A stretch of DNA of 64,000 nt from positions 248,001-312,000 of the forward strand of contig CAIFEV010000001.1 of assembly GCA_903789615.1 (NCBI GenBank), in the 5' to 3' direction. Below, piece after piece: positions 8,100 to 16,448 of this stretch (within the stretch, counting starts at the first letter, position 1; the number at the start of each line of letters is the position of its first letter). The position numbers and the translations under genes were made by a program. Below the pieces are notes generated by a model. It saw nothing but the letters and a program-made list of their open reading frames with translations, made no database searches and was not told where the DNA came from. This stretch comes from an uncultured Lachnospiraceae bacterium. GTDB taxonomy: Bacteria; Bacillota; Clostridia; Lachnospirales; Lachnospiraceae.

Positions 8100-8602
8100 G
8101 AGATAAAAAAGTTCAGAAAATGGTAACGGCAGCTCTTTTCACGGGAGCTGCCATTCTTTTTGGCTATGTGGAGACGCTTCTTCCGATCCCGCTGCCTGTG
8201 CCCGGCATGAAGCTGGGACTTGCCAATATAGCAGTCCTTGCGGTACTTTATACAGCAGGACCCGGCATGGCCGTGGCGGTAGATCTTGTGAGAATTCTCG
8301 TGAACGGCCTGATGTTCACCGGGCTGTACGGTTTTCTTTTCAGTCTGGCGGGAGGCGCTGTGAGTCTGCTGGTCATGATTCTGCTGTATCGCAGCGGAAA
8401 GTTTGGCGTGACCGGTGTTTCAACGGCCGGGGCTCTCGCCCATCAGGCCGGGCAGATCCTGGTGGCGGTGCCGCTGCTTGGAAGTCAGGCGGTGCTGGGA
8501 CTCTTTCCGGTTCTGGGTGCATTTGCCATAGTGACGGGAATTGTGACAGGACTGACGGCAGCCGGACTTATCCGGCATCTGCCGAAAGGTGAGAAGGTGT
8601 AA
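8096..8602 (+). CDS. Gx transporter family / heptaprenyl diphosphate synthase component I-like membrane protein
   Basis: A 168-residue integral membrane protein with five or six helices, matching the family named after heptaprenyl diphosphate synthase component I. The motif PGMKLGLANIAVLAVLY is typical. The name is historical: the fold resembles an ECF-type substrate-binding transporter subunit, and a direct prenyl-synthase role is not shown. The start is GTG 8096 in a GTGA overlap with the NusG_II gene, the usual pairing in Clostridia next to rnf. It ends in TAATG shared with the following VWA-like gene. Confidence 0.82.
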   Translation: MRDKKVQKMVTAALFTGAAILFGYVETLLPIPLPVPGMKLGLANIAVLAVLYTAGPGMAVAVDLVRILVNGLMFTGLYGFLFSLAGGAVSLLVMILLYRSGKFGVTGVSTAGALAHQAGQILVAVPLLGSQAVLGLFPVLGAFAIVTGIVTGLTAAGLIRHLPKGEKV

Positions 8603-10008
8603 TGGAAGAAGACAGAGAACAGCGGGAGGAAAAACTGGCCTCTGAAATCCTTGCATTTGTGCGGGATAGTGTCGCGGCGCAGCATCCATATCTGAACCGC
8701 GCGCTTTTTCGCATGCCGGTTGTGTTCCGCAGGGACACAAGAAGCGACAAGGCTCTGCAGAAGGAAAATACGTTCGGGCCGGCTACGGAAGGGAAGCAGA
8801 TTGTTCTGCCGGCGGCATGGGCGGTCGAGACATTCGCCGGGAATGAAAATCTGGTCTTCCGGACATATCTTCATCTTTTGTTTCACTGTCTGTATCTGCA
8901 TCCGTTTCAGTACAGCATGCTGAATCTGCACGCCTGGGATCTGGCGGCGGACCTGGCGGTGGAGAGGCGCCTGTTTGAAAACGGACTGGCGCAGGAATGG
9001 CCGCTGGTAAGCGACGAAGAGGAGAAGGAGCTGCTGGAGCAGGCCGCATCTGATACACAGGCCGGGGATCTGCAGGCGGAGAAGGTGTACCACGCTCTGG
9101 TGAGAGATGACCGGCTTACGGAACTGCTGCTGGCGCAGAGTGCCCTTATCCGGCGGGACCTTCACTATCTGTGGCTCTCGGAGGACAAGAACGTCCGCAT
9201 CCGCTACACCAACAAGGCGGGGATGCAGAGCGAAAACATGGATCCGGGGAAGCAGTGGAATGAGGTGCGCTCGAGTGTCGCCATGCTGCAGGACGCCGCA
9301 AAGAGCCGGCACGGAAAGGGCAGCGGAAACGCGCAGTTTCATCTGCGCAATCTCTATCCGGACGACAGGCAGTACCGGGATCTTCTTGACAGATTTGCGA
9401 GAGTGACGGAAGAAGTCCATGTGAACATGGACGAATTCGATTACATTTATTATACCTATGGGATGAGCCTGTACGGCAATATTCCGCTCATTGAGCCGCT
9501 GGAATACCGGGAGGCCAGGAAGATCCGGGATTTCTGCATAGCGATCGACACGTCCGGATCGTGTCAGGGCAGTGTGGTAAGAGGGTTTCTTCACCGGACG
9601 TACTCCATCATCCGGAACTCGGATGTGTTCTTCCGACGCATGAATCTGCATATTCTGCAGTGCGACTGCGAGGTGCTCTCCGACAGGAAGATAACCAGCC
9701 TGGAAGAGCTGGATGACTACTGCCGGGACATTGAGATAAAGGGGGCCGGGGGAACGGATTTCCGGCCGGTATTTGACTATGTGGAGGATCTGAAGCGCAC
9801 GGGGGAATTCACGGACCTGCGTGGGCTTCTGTACTTTACGGACGGCATCGGAACCTATCCGGAAAAAGCCCCGTCTTTTCAGACAGGATTTGTCTTCCTG
9901 AAGGGGAAACAGGAAATTCCGGAAATTCCCGCCTGGGCCTGCCGCATTGTGCTTGACCGGGACACGGTCCGGCAGGACGACCCGCGGAAAACAAATCAGG
10001 AAATATGA
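8602..10008 (+). CDS. VWA-like protein with putative metallopeptidase domain (DUF2201 type)
   Basis: A 468-residue protein. The N-terminal half resembles the putative metallopeptidase domain found before DUF2201. Residues 91-100 read HLLFHCLYLH, which aligns with HExxHxxxxH but has Leu92 in place of the catalytic Glu; WDLAADLAVE follows, as in the family. The C-terminal half is a VWA-like domain with a metal-ion-dependent adhesion site DTSGS at 316-320 and GGTDFRPVF further on. There is no signal peptide, so it is cytosolic. Such proteins work with MoxR-type AAA ATPases, and one follows directly (ATGA overlap). The domain assignment is by motif; the substrate is unknown. Confidence 0.78.
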   Translation: MEEDREQREEKLASEILAFVRDSVAAQHPYLNRALFRMPVVFRRDTRSDKALQKENTFGPATEGKQIVLPAAWAVETFAGNENLVFRTYLHLLFHCLYLHPFQYSMLNLHAWDLAADLAVERRLFENGLAQEWPLVSDEEEKELLEQAASDTQAGDLQAEKVYHALVRDDRLTELLLAQSALIRRDLHYLWLSEDKNVRIRYTNKAGMQSENMDPGKQWNEVRSSVAMLQDAAKSRHGKGSGNAQFHLRNLYPDDRQYRDLLDRFARVTEEVHVNMDEFDYIYYTYGMSLYGNIPLIEPLEYREARKIRDFCIAIDTSGSCQGSVVRGFLHRTYSIIRNSDVFFRRMNLHILQCDCEVLSDRKITSLEELDDYCRDIEIKGAGGTDFRPVFDYVEDLKRTGEFTDLRGLLYFTDGIGTYPEKAPSFQTGFVFLKGKQEIPEIPAWACRIVLDRDTVRQDDPRKTNQEI

Positions 10009-11576
10009 GGAAAGGCAGAAGAAACATGGATATACAGCAGGCAAAGGAACAGATAAAACGGGCTGTGAAGATTTACCTGATGAAGGATGCATTCGGTCAT
10101 TACCGGATCCCGGTTCAGGAGCAGCGCCCGGTCTTTCTGGTGGGGGCGCCCGGAATCGGTAAGACGGCCATCATGGCGCAGATTGCAAAGGAACTGGACA
10201 TCTGCCTGGTTCCGTATTCGATGACCCATCACACCCGTCAGAGCGCGCTCGGCCTCCCCATGATTGTGAAGAAGGAGTACGGAGACAAGGCTTATGAGAT
10301 TTCCGAGTATACGATGAGCGAGATCATCGCATCTGTCTATGAGGCGATGGAGAAGAGCGGGAAGAAGGAAGGAATTCTGTTCCTGGACGAAATCAACTGT
10401 GTCTCGGAGACGCTGGCGCCTTCCATGCTGCAGTTCCTGCAGTACAAGACGTTCGGAAATCACAGGGTTCCTGACGGCTGGGTCATCGTCACGGCGGGAA
10501 ATCCCCCGGAGTACAACCGGTCTGTCCGCGAATTCGACATCGTGACGCTCGACCGTCTCAAGGTCATCGTGACAGAGCCGAACTACGGGGCCTGGAGAAC
10601 CTGGGCTCTGGATGCGCAGGTACACCGCGCGATTGTGAGCTATCTGGACATTCACCGCGACAACTTCTACCGGATTGAGAACACAGGCAAAGGCCGCACC
10701 TATGTGACCGCGCGCGGATGGGAGGACCTGTCGCAGGCGGTGAAGCTCTACGAGGAGGCGGATTTCCCGGTCGACGAGGACCTCATCAGCCAGTACATCC
10801 GCAATGAGCATATCTGTGCGGACTTCGGGTCGTACTACCGGCTGTATCACAAATACGGCGAGGACTATCACGTGCAGGACATTCTGGCCGGCAATGCACC
10901 GGACAGTGTAATCCGCCGCGCAAAGGAGGCCGGATTTGACGAGAAGATGACACTCACCGGCCTGCTTCTGGACGCGCTGCAGCCGTCTATGCATGCGCAG
11001 GTCATGGAGGAGGATGTGCTGCGCGCGCTGCACGGTCCACTTGCTTCCTGCAAAGAAACGGCTGAGCATGCACAGTCATCCGAAGAACTGACCGCGCGGC
11101 TTGAGAGCCTGGCAAAAGATGAACAGTGCGGCGAGGCGGCAGACGAGGCCGGCAGGACCGCGACCGCCGGGGCGCGGTATGAGCGGGAATACAAAGAGCG
11201 CTTCCTGAAGGCCCTGGCTGACGAGATAAAGAAAGAGGAGATCCCGGAGGCCGGTCCGGCCTGGGAGCTGATAAGGCAGGAGTACGCGAAGCGCGTGCGG
11301 GACGCCGGGCAGGCGGCCGGCGCCGTGAAGAAGCGTCTTGACAATATTTTCGCCTTTGCTGCACAGGCGTTTGGAAAGAGCGATCAGATGCTCGTACTCG
11401 TGACAGACCTCTCGGCGTCACCTGACGCGGCGCGCTTCATCTCGCGCCACGGCTGTGCCGGGTACTATGAGTACAGCCGTCAGTTCATGCTGTATGAGCG
11501 CAGCCGGACGCTCCGCGATGAGATCCGCAAATTTACGGACGGAACACAGGCAGAAGACGAGGAAATGAAGCTCTGA
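10005..11576 (+). CDS. MoxR-type AAA+ ATPase
   Basis: A 523-residue ATPase. Counted from ATG 10005, the Walker A is GAPGIGKT (47-54), the Walker B is GILFLDEIN (123-131) and sensor 1 is AGNP (164-167). This is the RavA/MoxR clade, which remodels or activates partner complexes with a VWA protein. The C-terminal 200 residues are helical and charged, with no recognised domain. Either ATG 10005 (overlapping the VWA stop) or ATG 10026 (preceded by GAGGAAAGG) could be the start. The adjacent upstream VWA-like gene is the expected partner. Confidence 0.82.
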   Translation: MRKGRRNMDIQQAKEQIKRAVKIYLMKDAFGHYRIPVQEQRPVFLVGAPGIGKTAIMAQIAKELDICLVPYSMTHHTRQSALGLPMIVKKEYGDKAYEISEYTMSEIIASVYEAMEKSGKKEGILFLDEINCVSETLAPSMLQFLQYKTFGNHRVPDGWVIVTAGNPPEYNRSVREFDIVTLDRLKVIVTEPNYGAWRTWALDAQVHRAIVSYLDIHRDNFYRIENTGKGRTYVTARGWEDLSQAVKLYEEADFPVDEDLISQYIRNEHICADFGSYYRLYHKYGEDYHVQDILAGNAPDSVIRRAKEAGFDEKMTLTGLLLDALQPSMHAQVMEEDVLRALHGPLASCKETAEHAQSSEELTARLESLAKDEQCGEAADEAGRTATAGARYEREYKERFLKALADEIKKEEIPEAGPAWELIRQEYAKRVRDAGQAAGAVKKRLDNIFAFAAQAFGKSDQMLVLVTDLSASPDAARFISRHGCAGYYEYSRQFMLYERSRTLRDEIRKFTDGTQAEDEEMKL

Positions 11577-12901
11577 TGCGCGACGGTTCTTTTGAATACG
11601 AGAAGACGGAAGACGGCGTCATTCTGACAGGATTCGTGCCGGAGACGGATCCGGCCGGAAGTCTGACGCTGCCGGGCAGTCTCGGTGGACAGCCTGTCCG
11701 GGAGATCGGGACAGGCGCGCTGGCCACGCACGGATCGGAGATCATGGAGCTGACCGTGCCGGAAGGAGTGAGGCGGATTGACCCCGGCGCATTCACGTGG
11801 ATGCTGCTGCTCGGGAAACTGAACCTGCCGGAGAGTCTGCTTAGCCTCGGGGAGGACTTTGCAGCCGGGACGTCCCTGACGAGTCTGGTTGTCCCGAAGG
11901 GTGTGCGCCGGATCGGCGGGATCGGATCTCTGCCTTTCCGTCTGCACTTTGAGCCCGGAAATCCGGTCTGGAGCACGGATGGATTCGGGATCTTCAAAAA
12001 AAGTCCGGACGGCCTTCTGCTTGCGGCAACGGACCCGGAGAGCCGTGAGGAGTGTTACCGTGTCCCGGAAGGCGTCACCTGCATAGCCGGCGATGCGTTT
12101 TCAGGCCGGGAGCAGCTTTCGGAACTTGAGCTTCCTGCGAGCCTGCAGGATATCCGGGAGGGTGCATTTTCCAATATTACCAACCTGTATTCTGCGCGAA
12201 AGGGAATACAGCTTGTGAAGTTTCCGGACGGGAACCGTCTGTTTCACGCGGAAAGAGACTACGTCTTACGCGGCGACATGCTGCTTCGCTGGTTCGGAGA
12301 GGGCCCGTGCGTAAAGGTGCCGGACGGGATCCGCGCAATCGCCGCGGAGTGCTTCTACCGCTGCCCGGCGCAGGAGATTCTGCTTCCGCCCTCCGTCATC
12401 TCGATACACGAAAGAGCCTTTGTCCTGTGCCAGGCTAGGCGGGTGGTGATCGGAGCGGACGGCCTGGACATTCCGTTCCCGGACGGCGGGACGTATCTTC
12501 AGGACAAGCTGATGGAAGAGTTCGGCAGGAACGGAAAGTGCTATGACTTCACGTATTACGACAGGAGTCTTGTCAGTGGTCTGCTTGACGCCGTGAAAGC
12601 CAGGATGCTTCTGGCGAGACTTTCCATGCTTGAAAACCCGGCGGCTCAACTCGCTGAGAGTACGGCCGCAGCCATGCGCGGCGTTCTGTCTGCCAGACTT
12701 CCGGAACTGTTTGCGTCGGCCGCGGTGTCGGGCGACTTTGAGGCGGTCCGCCGCCTCGCAGACTGGGACGGCATGAAAGAGGAAGACTTTGAAGACGCGA
12801 TCCGGACCATGCAGGAGCACGGCCGCACGGAGATGATGACTTTTCTTTTGCGCCGGAAGCTGGAGAGCGTCGGCGAGGATGGCTTTGATTTTTCCCTGTA
12901 A
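11576..12901 (+). CDS. Cytoplasmic leucine-rich repeat (BspA/LRR_5-like) protein
   Basis: A 441-residue protein. Residues about 15-300 contain degenerate LRR_5-type repeats of the form LxLPxSLxxIxxGAF, for example LTVPEGVRRIDPGAFTW and LELPASLQDIREGAFS. The C-terminal 120 residues are helical and resemble a tail of short repeats (RRLADWDGMKEEDFEDAIRTM). No signal peptide, LPXTG or membrane segment is seen, unlike the surface BspA proteins this repeat is known from. It starts in a TGATG overlap with the AAA gene, so it is probably made together with it. It may be a scaffold or substrate-recognition part of the AAA/VWA module; that is inference. Confidence 0.72.
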   Translation: MRDGSFEYEKTEDGVILTGFVPETDPAGSLTLPGSLGGQPVREIGTGALATHGSEIMELTVPEGVRRIDPGAFTWMLLLGKLNLPESLLSLGEDFAAGTSLTSLVVPKGVRRIGGIGSLPFRLHFEPGNPVWSTDGFGIFKKSPDGLLLAATDPESREECYRVPEGVTCIAGDAFSGREQLSELELPASLQDIREGAFSNITNLYSARKGIQLVKFPDGNRLFHAERDYVLRGDMLLRWFGEGPCVKVPDGIRAIAAECFYRCPAQEILLPPSVISIHERAFVLCQARRVVIGADGLDIPFPDGGTYLQDKLMEEFGRNGKCYDFTYYDRSLVSGLLDAVKARMLLARLSMLENPAAQLAESTAAAMRGVLSARLPELFASAAVSGDFEAVRRLADWDGMKEEDFEDAIRTMQEHGRTEMMTFLLRRKLESVGEDGFDFSL

Positions 12902-12912
12902 ATGAGTATACT
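12885..12912 (+). promoter_or_regulatory. Putative internal promoter before the DUF815 ATPase and ruvAB
   Basis: TTGATT (12885-12890), a 16-base spacer and TATACT (12907-12912), spanning the end of the LRR gene. It could give the DUF815-ruvA-ruvB segment its own expression. Confidence 0.4.
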
Positions 12913-12948
12913 GATTAGAACAGATGTTTGCATTCCGGGAGGACCGAT

Positions 12949-14256
12949 ATGTACAGACTGACTTCGAAGCTGATAATTTATGGAGCAATACCGCAGGATT
13001 CCATCCTCATGCAGATGGCGGACATCTACCGCCGGGCAGACGCCGGGAAGACTTCTGACGCGGCACTGACAGAAAGCGTGTACACACAGGTACGCCGGCT
13101 GCTTGAGACGGCGACAAAGTACGGGTTTGACGGAAATCTCTGGCAGAACTATCTCACATACCTGCTGATTTCGACGGAAACGCCATTTTCCATCACGTGC
13201 GAAAAAAAGGGTGCGACGGCCGGGGCGTCAGTCAATGTATTCGCGAAAAATGATTTTGAAGTTTTCCGGAATCTGTTCCATTTCGACTTTACGCCGCTTG
13301 AAAAGAAGCTCGGGATCAGCTGCTTCGGGCTCCTGGAGAGCTATCACGCGATCGACAAGTCGGAGAAGCTGTACAACCGGAGTGTAAGTGAGCGGGTGCG
13401 GGAGCTCTCGCCCAGACTTGCGGCAGCCGGCTCTGCGGATGCATTTTTTGATCTTGTTACGGAATTCTACCGGCACTACGGGGTGGGAATGTTCGGCCTT
13501 CACAAGGCATTCCGCGTCCTGTCCGACGGGGAGTCAGGCGTGCGGTTTCACGCAATCAACAACATGGAGACGGTGTACCTGTCCGATCTGGTCGGATACG
13601 AGAGACAGAAGGCCAAACTGGTTGAGAACACGAAGGCATTTGTCGAGGGGCGCAAGGCGAACAACTGCCTGCTCTACGGCGACATGGGCACAGGAAAGTC
13701 GACGTCCATCAAGGCGATTGTCAATGAGTACTACGACAAGGGACTGCGGATGATCGAGATCTACAAGCATCAGTTCAAGGACCTCTCGGATGTGATCGCT
13801 CAGATCAAGACCCGGAATTACCGCTTTATTATATACATGGACGACCTGTCCTTCGAGGAAAACGAGACGGAGTACAAATTCCTGAAGGCCGTCATCGAGG
13901 GCGGCGTGGAGACGCGCCCGGACAATATTCTGATCTATGCCACGAGCAACCGGCGGCATCTCGTGAAGGAGACGTGGAATGACCGCTCGGACATCGACCA
14001 GGACCTGCACCGCTCGGAGACGATGGAGGAAAAGCTCTCGCTCGTCTCGCGTTTCGGCGTCACAATCAACTATTCCAAGCCGACGCAGAACGAGTATTTC
14101 GACATCGTCGACCATCTGGCAGGCAAAAACGGCATCCGCATGGATAAAGACGACCTGCACATGGAGGCGCACCGCTGGGAGATGAGCCACGGCGGGCTGT
14201 CCGGCCGCACGGCGCAGCAGTTCATCAATCATCTGCTCTCGGCACAGAAAGGATGA
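12949..14256 (+). CDS. DUF815-family ATP-binding protein
   Basis: A 435-residue P-loop ATPase. ATG 12949 is chosen because GGGAGGA (12937-12943) precedes it. The N-terminal 200 residues are helical. The AAA core has Walker A GDMGTGKS (244-251), Walker B FIIYMDDLSFEE (293-304) and the family-typical YATSNRRHLV with a downstream arginine-rich stretch RSDIDQDLHRSETMEEKLSLVSRFG. DUF815 proteins are widespread but of unknown function. The gene follows the LRR gene by 47 bases and precedes ruvA by 3 bases. Confidence 0.82.
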   Translation: MYRLTSKLIIYGAIPQDSILMQMADIYRRADAGKTSDAALTESVYTQVRRLLETATKYGFDGNLWQNYLTYLLISTETPFSITCEKKGATAGASVNVFAKNDFEVFRNLFHFDFTPLEKKLGISCFGLLESYHAIDKSEKLYNRSVSERVRELSPRLAAAGSADAFFDLVTEFYRHYGVGMFGLHKAFRVLSDGESGVRFHAINNMETVYLSDLVGYERQKAKLVENTKAFVEGRKANNCLLYGDMGTGKSTSIKAIVNEYYDKGLRMIEIYKHQFKDLSDVIAQIKTRNYRFIIYMDDLSFEENETEYKFLKAVIEGGVETRPDNILIYATSNRRHLVKETWNDRSDIDQDLHRSETMEEKLSLVSRFGVTINYSKPTQNEYFDIVDHLAGKNGIRMDKDDLHMEAHRWEMSHGGLSGRTAQQFINHLLSAQKG

Positions 14257-14259
14257 GGG

Positions 14260-14862
14260 ATGATCGCATATATCAGGGGAAAATATTCCGGAAAGACGCC
14301 GTCTTCCGTCATTATCGATCATGAAGGGCTGGGTGTCGAGGTTCAGGTCCCGCAGACGGTGTTTGCCGAACTGCCGCCTGTCGGCGAAGAGGTGAAGATA
14401 TACACCTGCCTGCGCTGGACGGATGACGGGCCGTCGCTGTACGGATTCGCCGGGAAGGACGAGCGGGAGATTTTCCGGATGCTGATTGGTGTTGGCGGAC
14501 TGGGACCCAAGGGGGCGCTTGCGCTGCTTTCTTTTCTTTCGACGGATGAGCTGCGGTTTGCCGTGCTTTCCGAGGATGAAAAGAAAATCTCGAAGGCGCC
14601 GGGCATCGGTCCGAAGACGGCAAGACGGATCATTCTGGAACTGAAGGACAAGCTTAAGATCGAAAGCACGCAGGAAAACACGGGCGGTGGAGAGCCGGTG
14701 CCTTCCGGGTCAGCCGGCTCGGGTGCTGCCGACGCCATCGAGGCCATGGTTGCTCTCGGCTTCGGGAGCACCGACGCGTACCGGGCGGTTCAGTCGCTGG
14801 GCGACGTGTCCGGGATGGATTCCGAGCAGATCCTGAAGGCCGCCATGAAGAAGCTGGTCTGA
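14260..14862 (+). CDS. ruvA: Holliday junction branch migration protein RuvA
   Basis: A 200-residue RuvA. It begins with the OB-fold domain MIAYIRGKYS, continues with two helix-hairpin-helix motifs (VGGLGPKGALALLS and APGIGPKTARRIILEL) and ends in the flexible linker and domain III that binds RuvB (AIEAMVALGFGSTDAYRAV). It forms a tetramer on four-way DNA junctions and recruits the RuvB motor encoded next. It starts 3 bases after the DUF815 gene; ruvB begins 33 bases on. Confidence 0.97.
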   Translation: MIAYIRGKYSGKTPSSVIIDHEGLGVEVQVPQTVFAELPPVGEEVKIYTCLRWTDDGPSLYGFAGKDEREIFRMLIGVGGLGPKGALALLSFLSTDELRFAVLSEDEKKISKAPGIGPKTARRIILELKDKLKIESTQENTGGGEPVPSGSAGSGAADAIEAMVALGFGSTDAYRAVQSLGDVSGMDSEQILKAAMKKLV

Positions 14863-14895
14863 GAGACTGCTATAAAATGAGTCAGGAGCTGTGTT

Positions 14896-15885
14896 ATGGA
14901 ACGACGCATCATCACCACGGAGGCGGATGAGGAAGAAAAAAGGCAGGAGAGTTCGCTCAGACCGGTGCGCTTTGCGGACTATATCGGGCAGAAAAAAGTA
15001 ACCGACAAGCTGAAGGTGTACATCGCGGCGGCAAAAGAGCGCAGGGAACCTCTGGATCACGTACTCCTGTATGGTCCTCCGGGACTCGGAAAGACGACAC
15101 TCGCCAGTATCATCGCCAATGAGATGGGGACGCATCTGAAAATCACGAGCGGTCCTGCCATCGAGAAGCCGGGGGAGATCGCGGCGATCCTGAACTCGCT
15201 GCAGGAGGGGGACGTGCTCTTTGTGGATGAGATCCACCGGCTGAACCGGCAGGTGGAAGAGGTCCTGTATCCGGCTATGGAGGACTACGCGATCGACATC
15301 ATGATCGGCAAGGGAGCGACAGCCCGCTCGGTGCGGCTGGATCTTCCGCCGTTCACGCTGGTCGGCGCGACCACGCGGGCCGGACTTCTCTCCGCGCCTC
15401 TGCGCGACCGCTTCGGTATCGTGGATCATCTGGAATTTTATTCGACCGCGGAACTGGAGCAGATCATCCGCCGCTCGGCAGAGGTCCTGAACGTCACAAT
15501 CGATGAGAAGGGATGCCTGGAACTGGCGAGACGCTCGAGGGGGACGCCCAGACTTGCAAACCGGCTGCTGCGCCGTGTCCGGGACTTTGCGCAGGTGCGC
15601 TATGACGGCACGATAACGGACAGAGTCGCCTCGGAGGCCCTCGACCTTCTGGAGGTCGACAAGGACGGACTGGACCGCTCAGACCGCCTGATCCTGCGGA
15701 CGATCACGGAAAAGTTTAACGGCGGGCCGGTTGGACTAGAGACGCTTGCCGCGGCACTCGGCGAGGATGCCGGGACGCTTGAGGACATGTATGAACCGTA
15801 TCTGATCCAGAACGGATTTATCGACCGGACGCCCCGCGGGCGGGTGGCGACGGCCAGAGCGTACGCAGCACTCGGCCTTACTTGA
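14896..15885 (+). CDS. ruvB: Holliday junction branch migration DNA helicase RuvB
   Basis: A 329-residue AAA+ motor that drives branch migration with RuvA. Walker A is GPPGLGKTT (60-68), Walker B is LFVDEIHRL, and [18 protein letters not shown] carries sensor 1 and the arginine finger. The C-terminal winged helix includes [21 protein letters not shown] lies upstream of ATG 14896. The length is normal for the family. No terminator follows; zapA has its own promoter just after the stop codon. Confidence 0.97.
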   Translation: MERRIITTEADEEEKRQESSLRPVRFADYIGQKKVTDKLKVYIAAAKERREPLDHVLLYGPPGLGKTTLASIIANEMGTHLKITSGPAIEKPGEIAAILNSLQEGDVLFVDEIHRLNRQVEEVLYPAMEDYAIDIMIGKGATARSVRLDLPPFTLVGATTRAGLLSAPLRDRFGIVDHLEFYSTAELEQIIRRSAEVLNVTIDEKGCLELARRSRGTPRLANRLLRRVRDFAQVRYDGTITDRVASEALDLLEVDKDGLDRSDRLILRTITEKFNGGPVGLETLAAALGEDAGTLEDMYEPYLIQNGFIDRTPRGRVATARAYAALGLT

Positions 15886-15911
15886 ATCGGACCTGCGGGG
15901 AAGAGTATAAT
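15882..15911 (+). promoter_or_regulatory. Promoter of zapA
   Basis: TTGAAT (15882-15887), an 18-base spacer and a perfect TATAAT (15906-15911), starting at the ruvB stop codon and 39 bases before the zapA ATG. Confidence 0.75.
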
Positions 15912-15950
15912 CAGGTTAAAAAGACGGGTTAGGCGGGAGGCTTCAAAGGC

Positions 15951-16370
15951 ATGGCGGATAAAAACGATGTGGAAGTCGTGATCGGCGGCAGAGTGTTCAC
16001 GCTGTCCGGCTATGAGAGCGAGGAATATCTGCAGAAGCTGGCATCTCATGTGAGCGGGCGTCTTGCGGAGCTGAACGCGGACAGGGATTTCCGGAAACAG
16101 CCTTCCGACACCCGCGTGAATATGGTTTACCTGAATCTGGCCGACGATTACTTCAAGGCGAAGAAAATCGCCGACAGCCTTCAGGAGGATATTGACGCGA
16201 AGGACAAGGAGATTTACGACCTGAAGCATGAGCTGATCACGGATCAGATCCAGCTTGACACGCGTCAGAAGGAACTCAGGGATCTCAAGGCGGAAGTCGC
16301 GCGCTGCCAGAAACAGATCGCGCGGCTGGAGGAAGAACTTAGCAGCGCCGGTAAAAAGCAGCAGGCCTGA
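15951..16370 (+). CDS. zapA: Cell division protein ZapA
   Basis: A 139-residue ZapA-family protein. The globular N-terminal head (EVVIGGRVFTLSGYESEEYLQKLASHV) is followed by a long coiled coil from about residue 60 to 130, rich in Lys, Glu and Gln. ZapA cross-links FtsZ filaments at the Z-ring. The coiled coil is longer than in B. subtilis ZapA (about 85 residues), as is common in Clostridia. It is a single-gene unit with its own promoter and terminator. Confidence 0.88.
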   Translation: MADKNDVEVVIGGRVFTLSGYESEEYLQKLASHVSGRLAELNADRDFRKQPSDTRVNMVYLNLADDYFKAKKIADSLQEDIDAKDKEIYDLKHELITDQIQLDTRQKELRDLKAEVARCQKQIARLEEELSSAGKKQQA

Positions 16371-16399
16371 GACCATCTTCCGGGGGAAACAAGAATCTG

Positions 16400-16431
16400 A
16401 AAGCGGGCGGAACAGACAGCGCCCGCTTTTT
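16400..16431 (+). terminator. Intrinsic terminator after zapA
   Basis: A 10-bp perfect stem (16400-16409 with 16420-16429, core GCGGGCG/CGCCCGC) with a 10-base loop is followed directly by T residues. Confidence 0.85.
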
Positions 16432-16448
16432 ATGTGAAGGAGAGACGG

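Noticed and set aside
8485-10092. Long open frame (535 codons) on the minus strand opposite the VWA-like gene
   Set aside because: It mirrors the third-codon G/C bias of the plus-strand gene, has no ribosome-binding site and encodes His/Arg/Pro-rich sequence with no family features.
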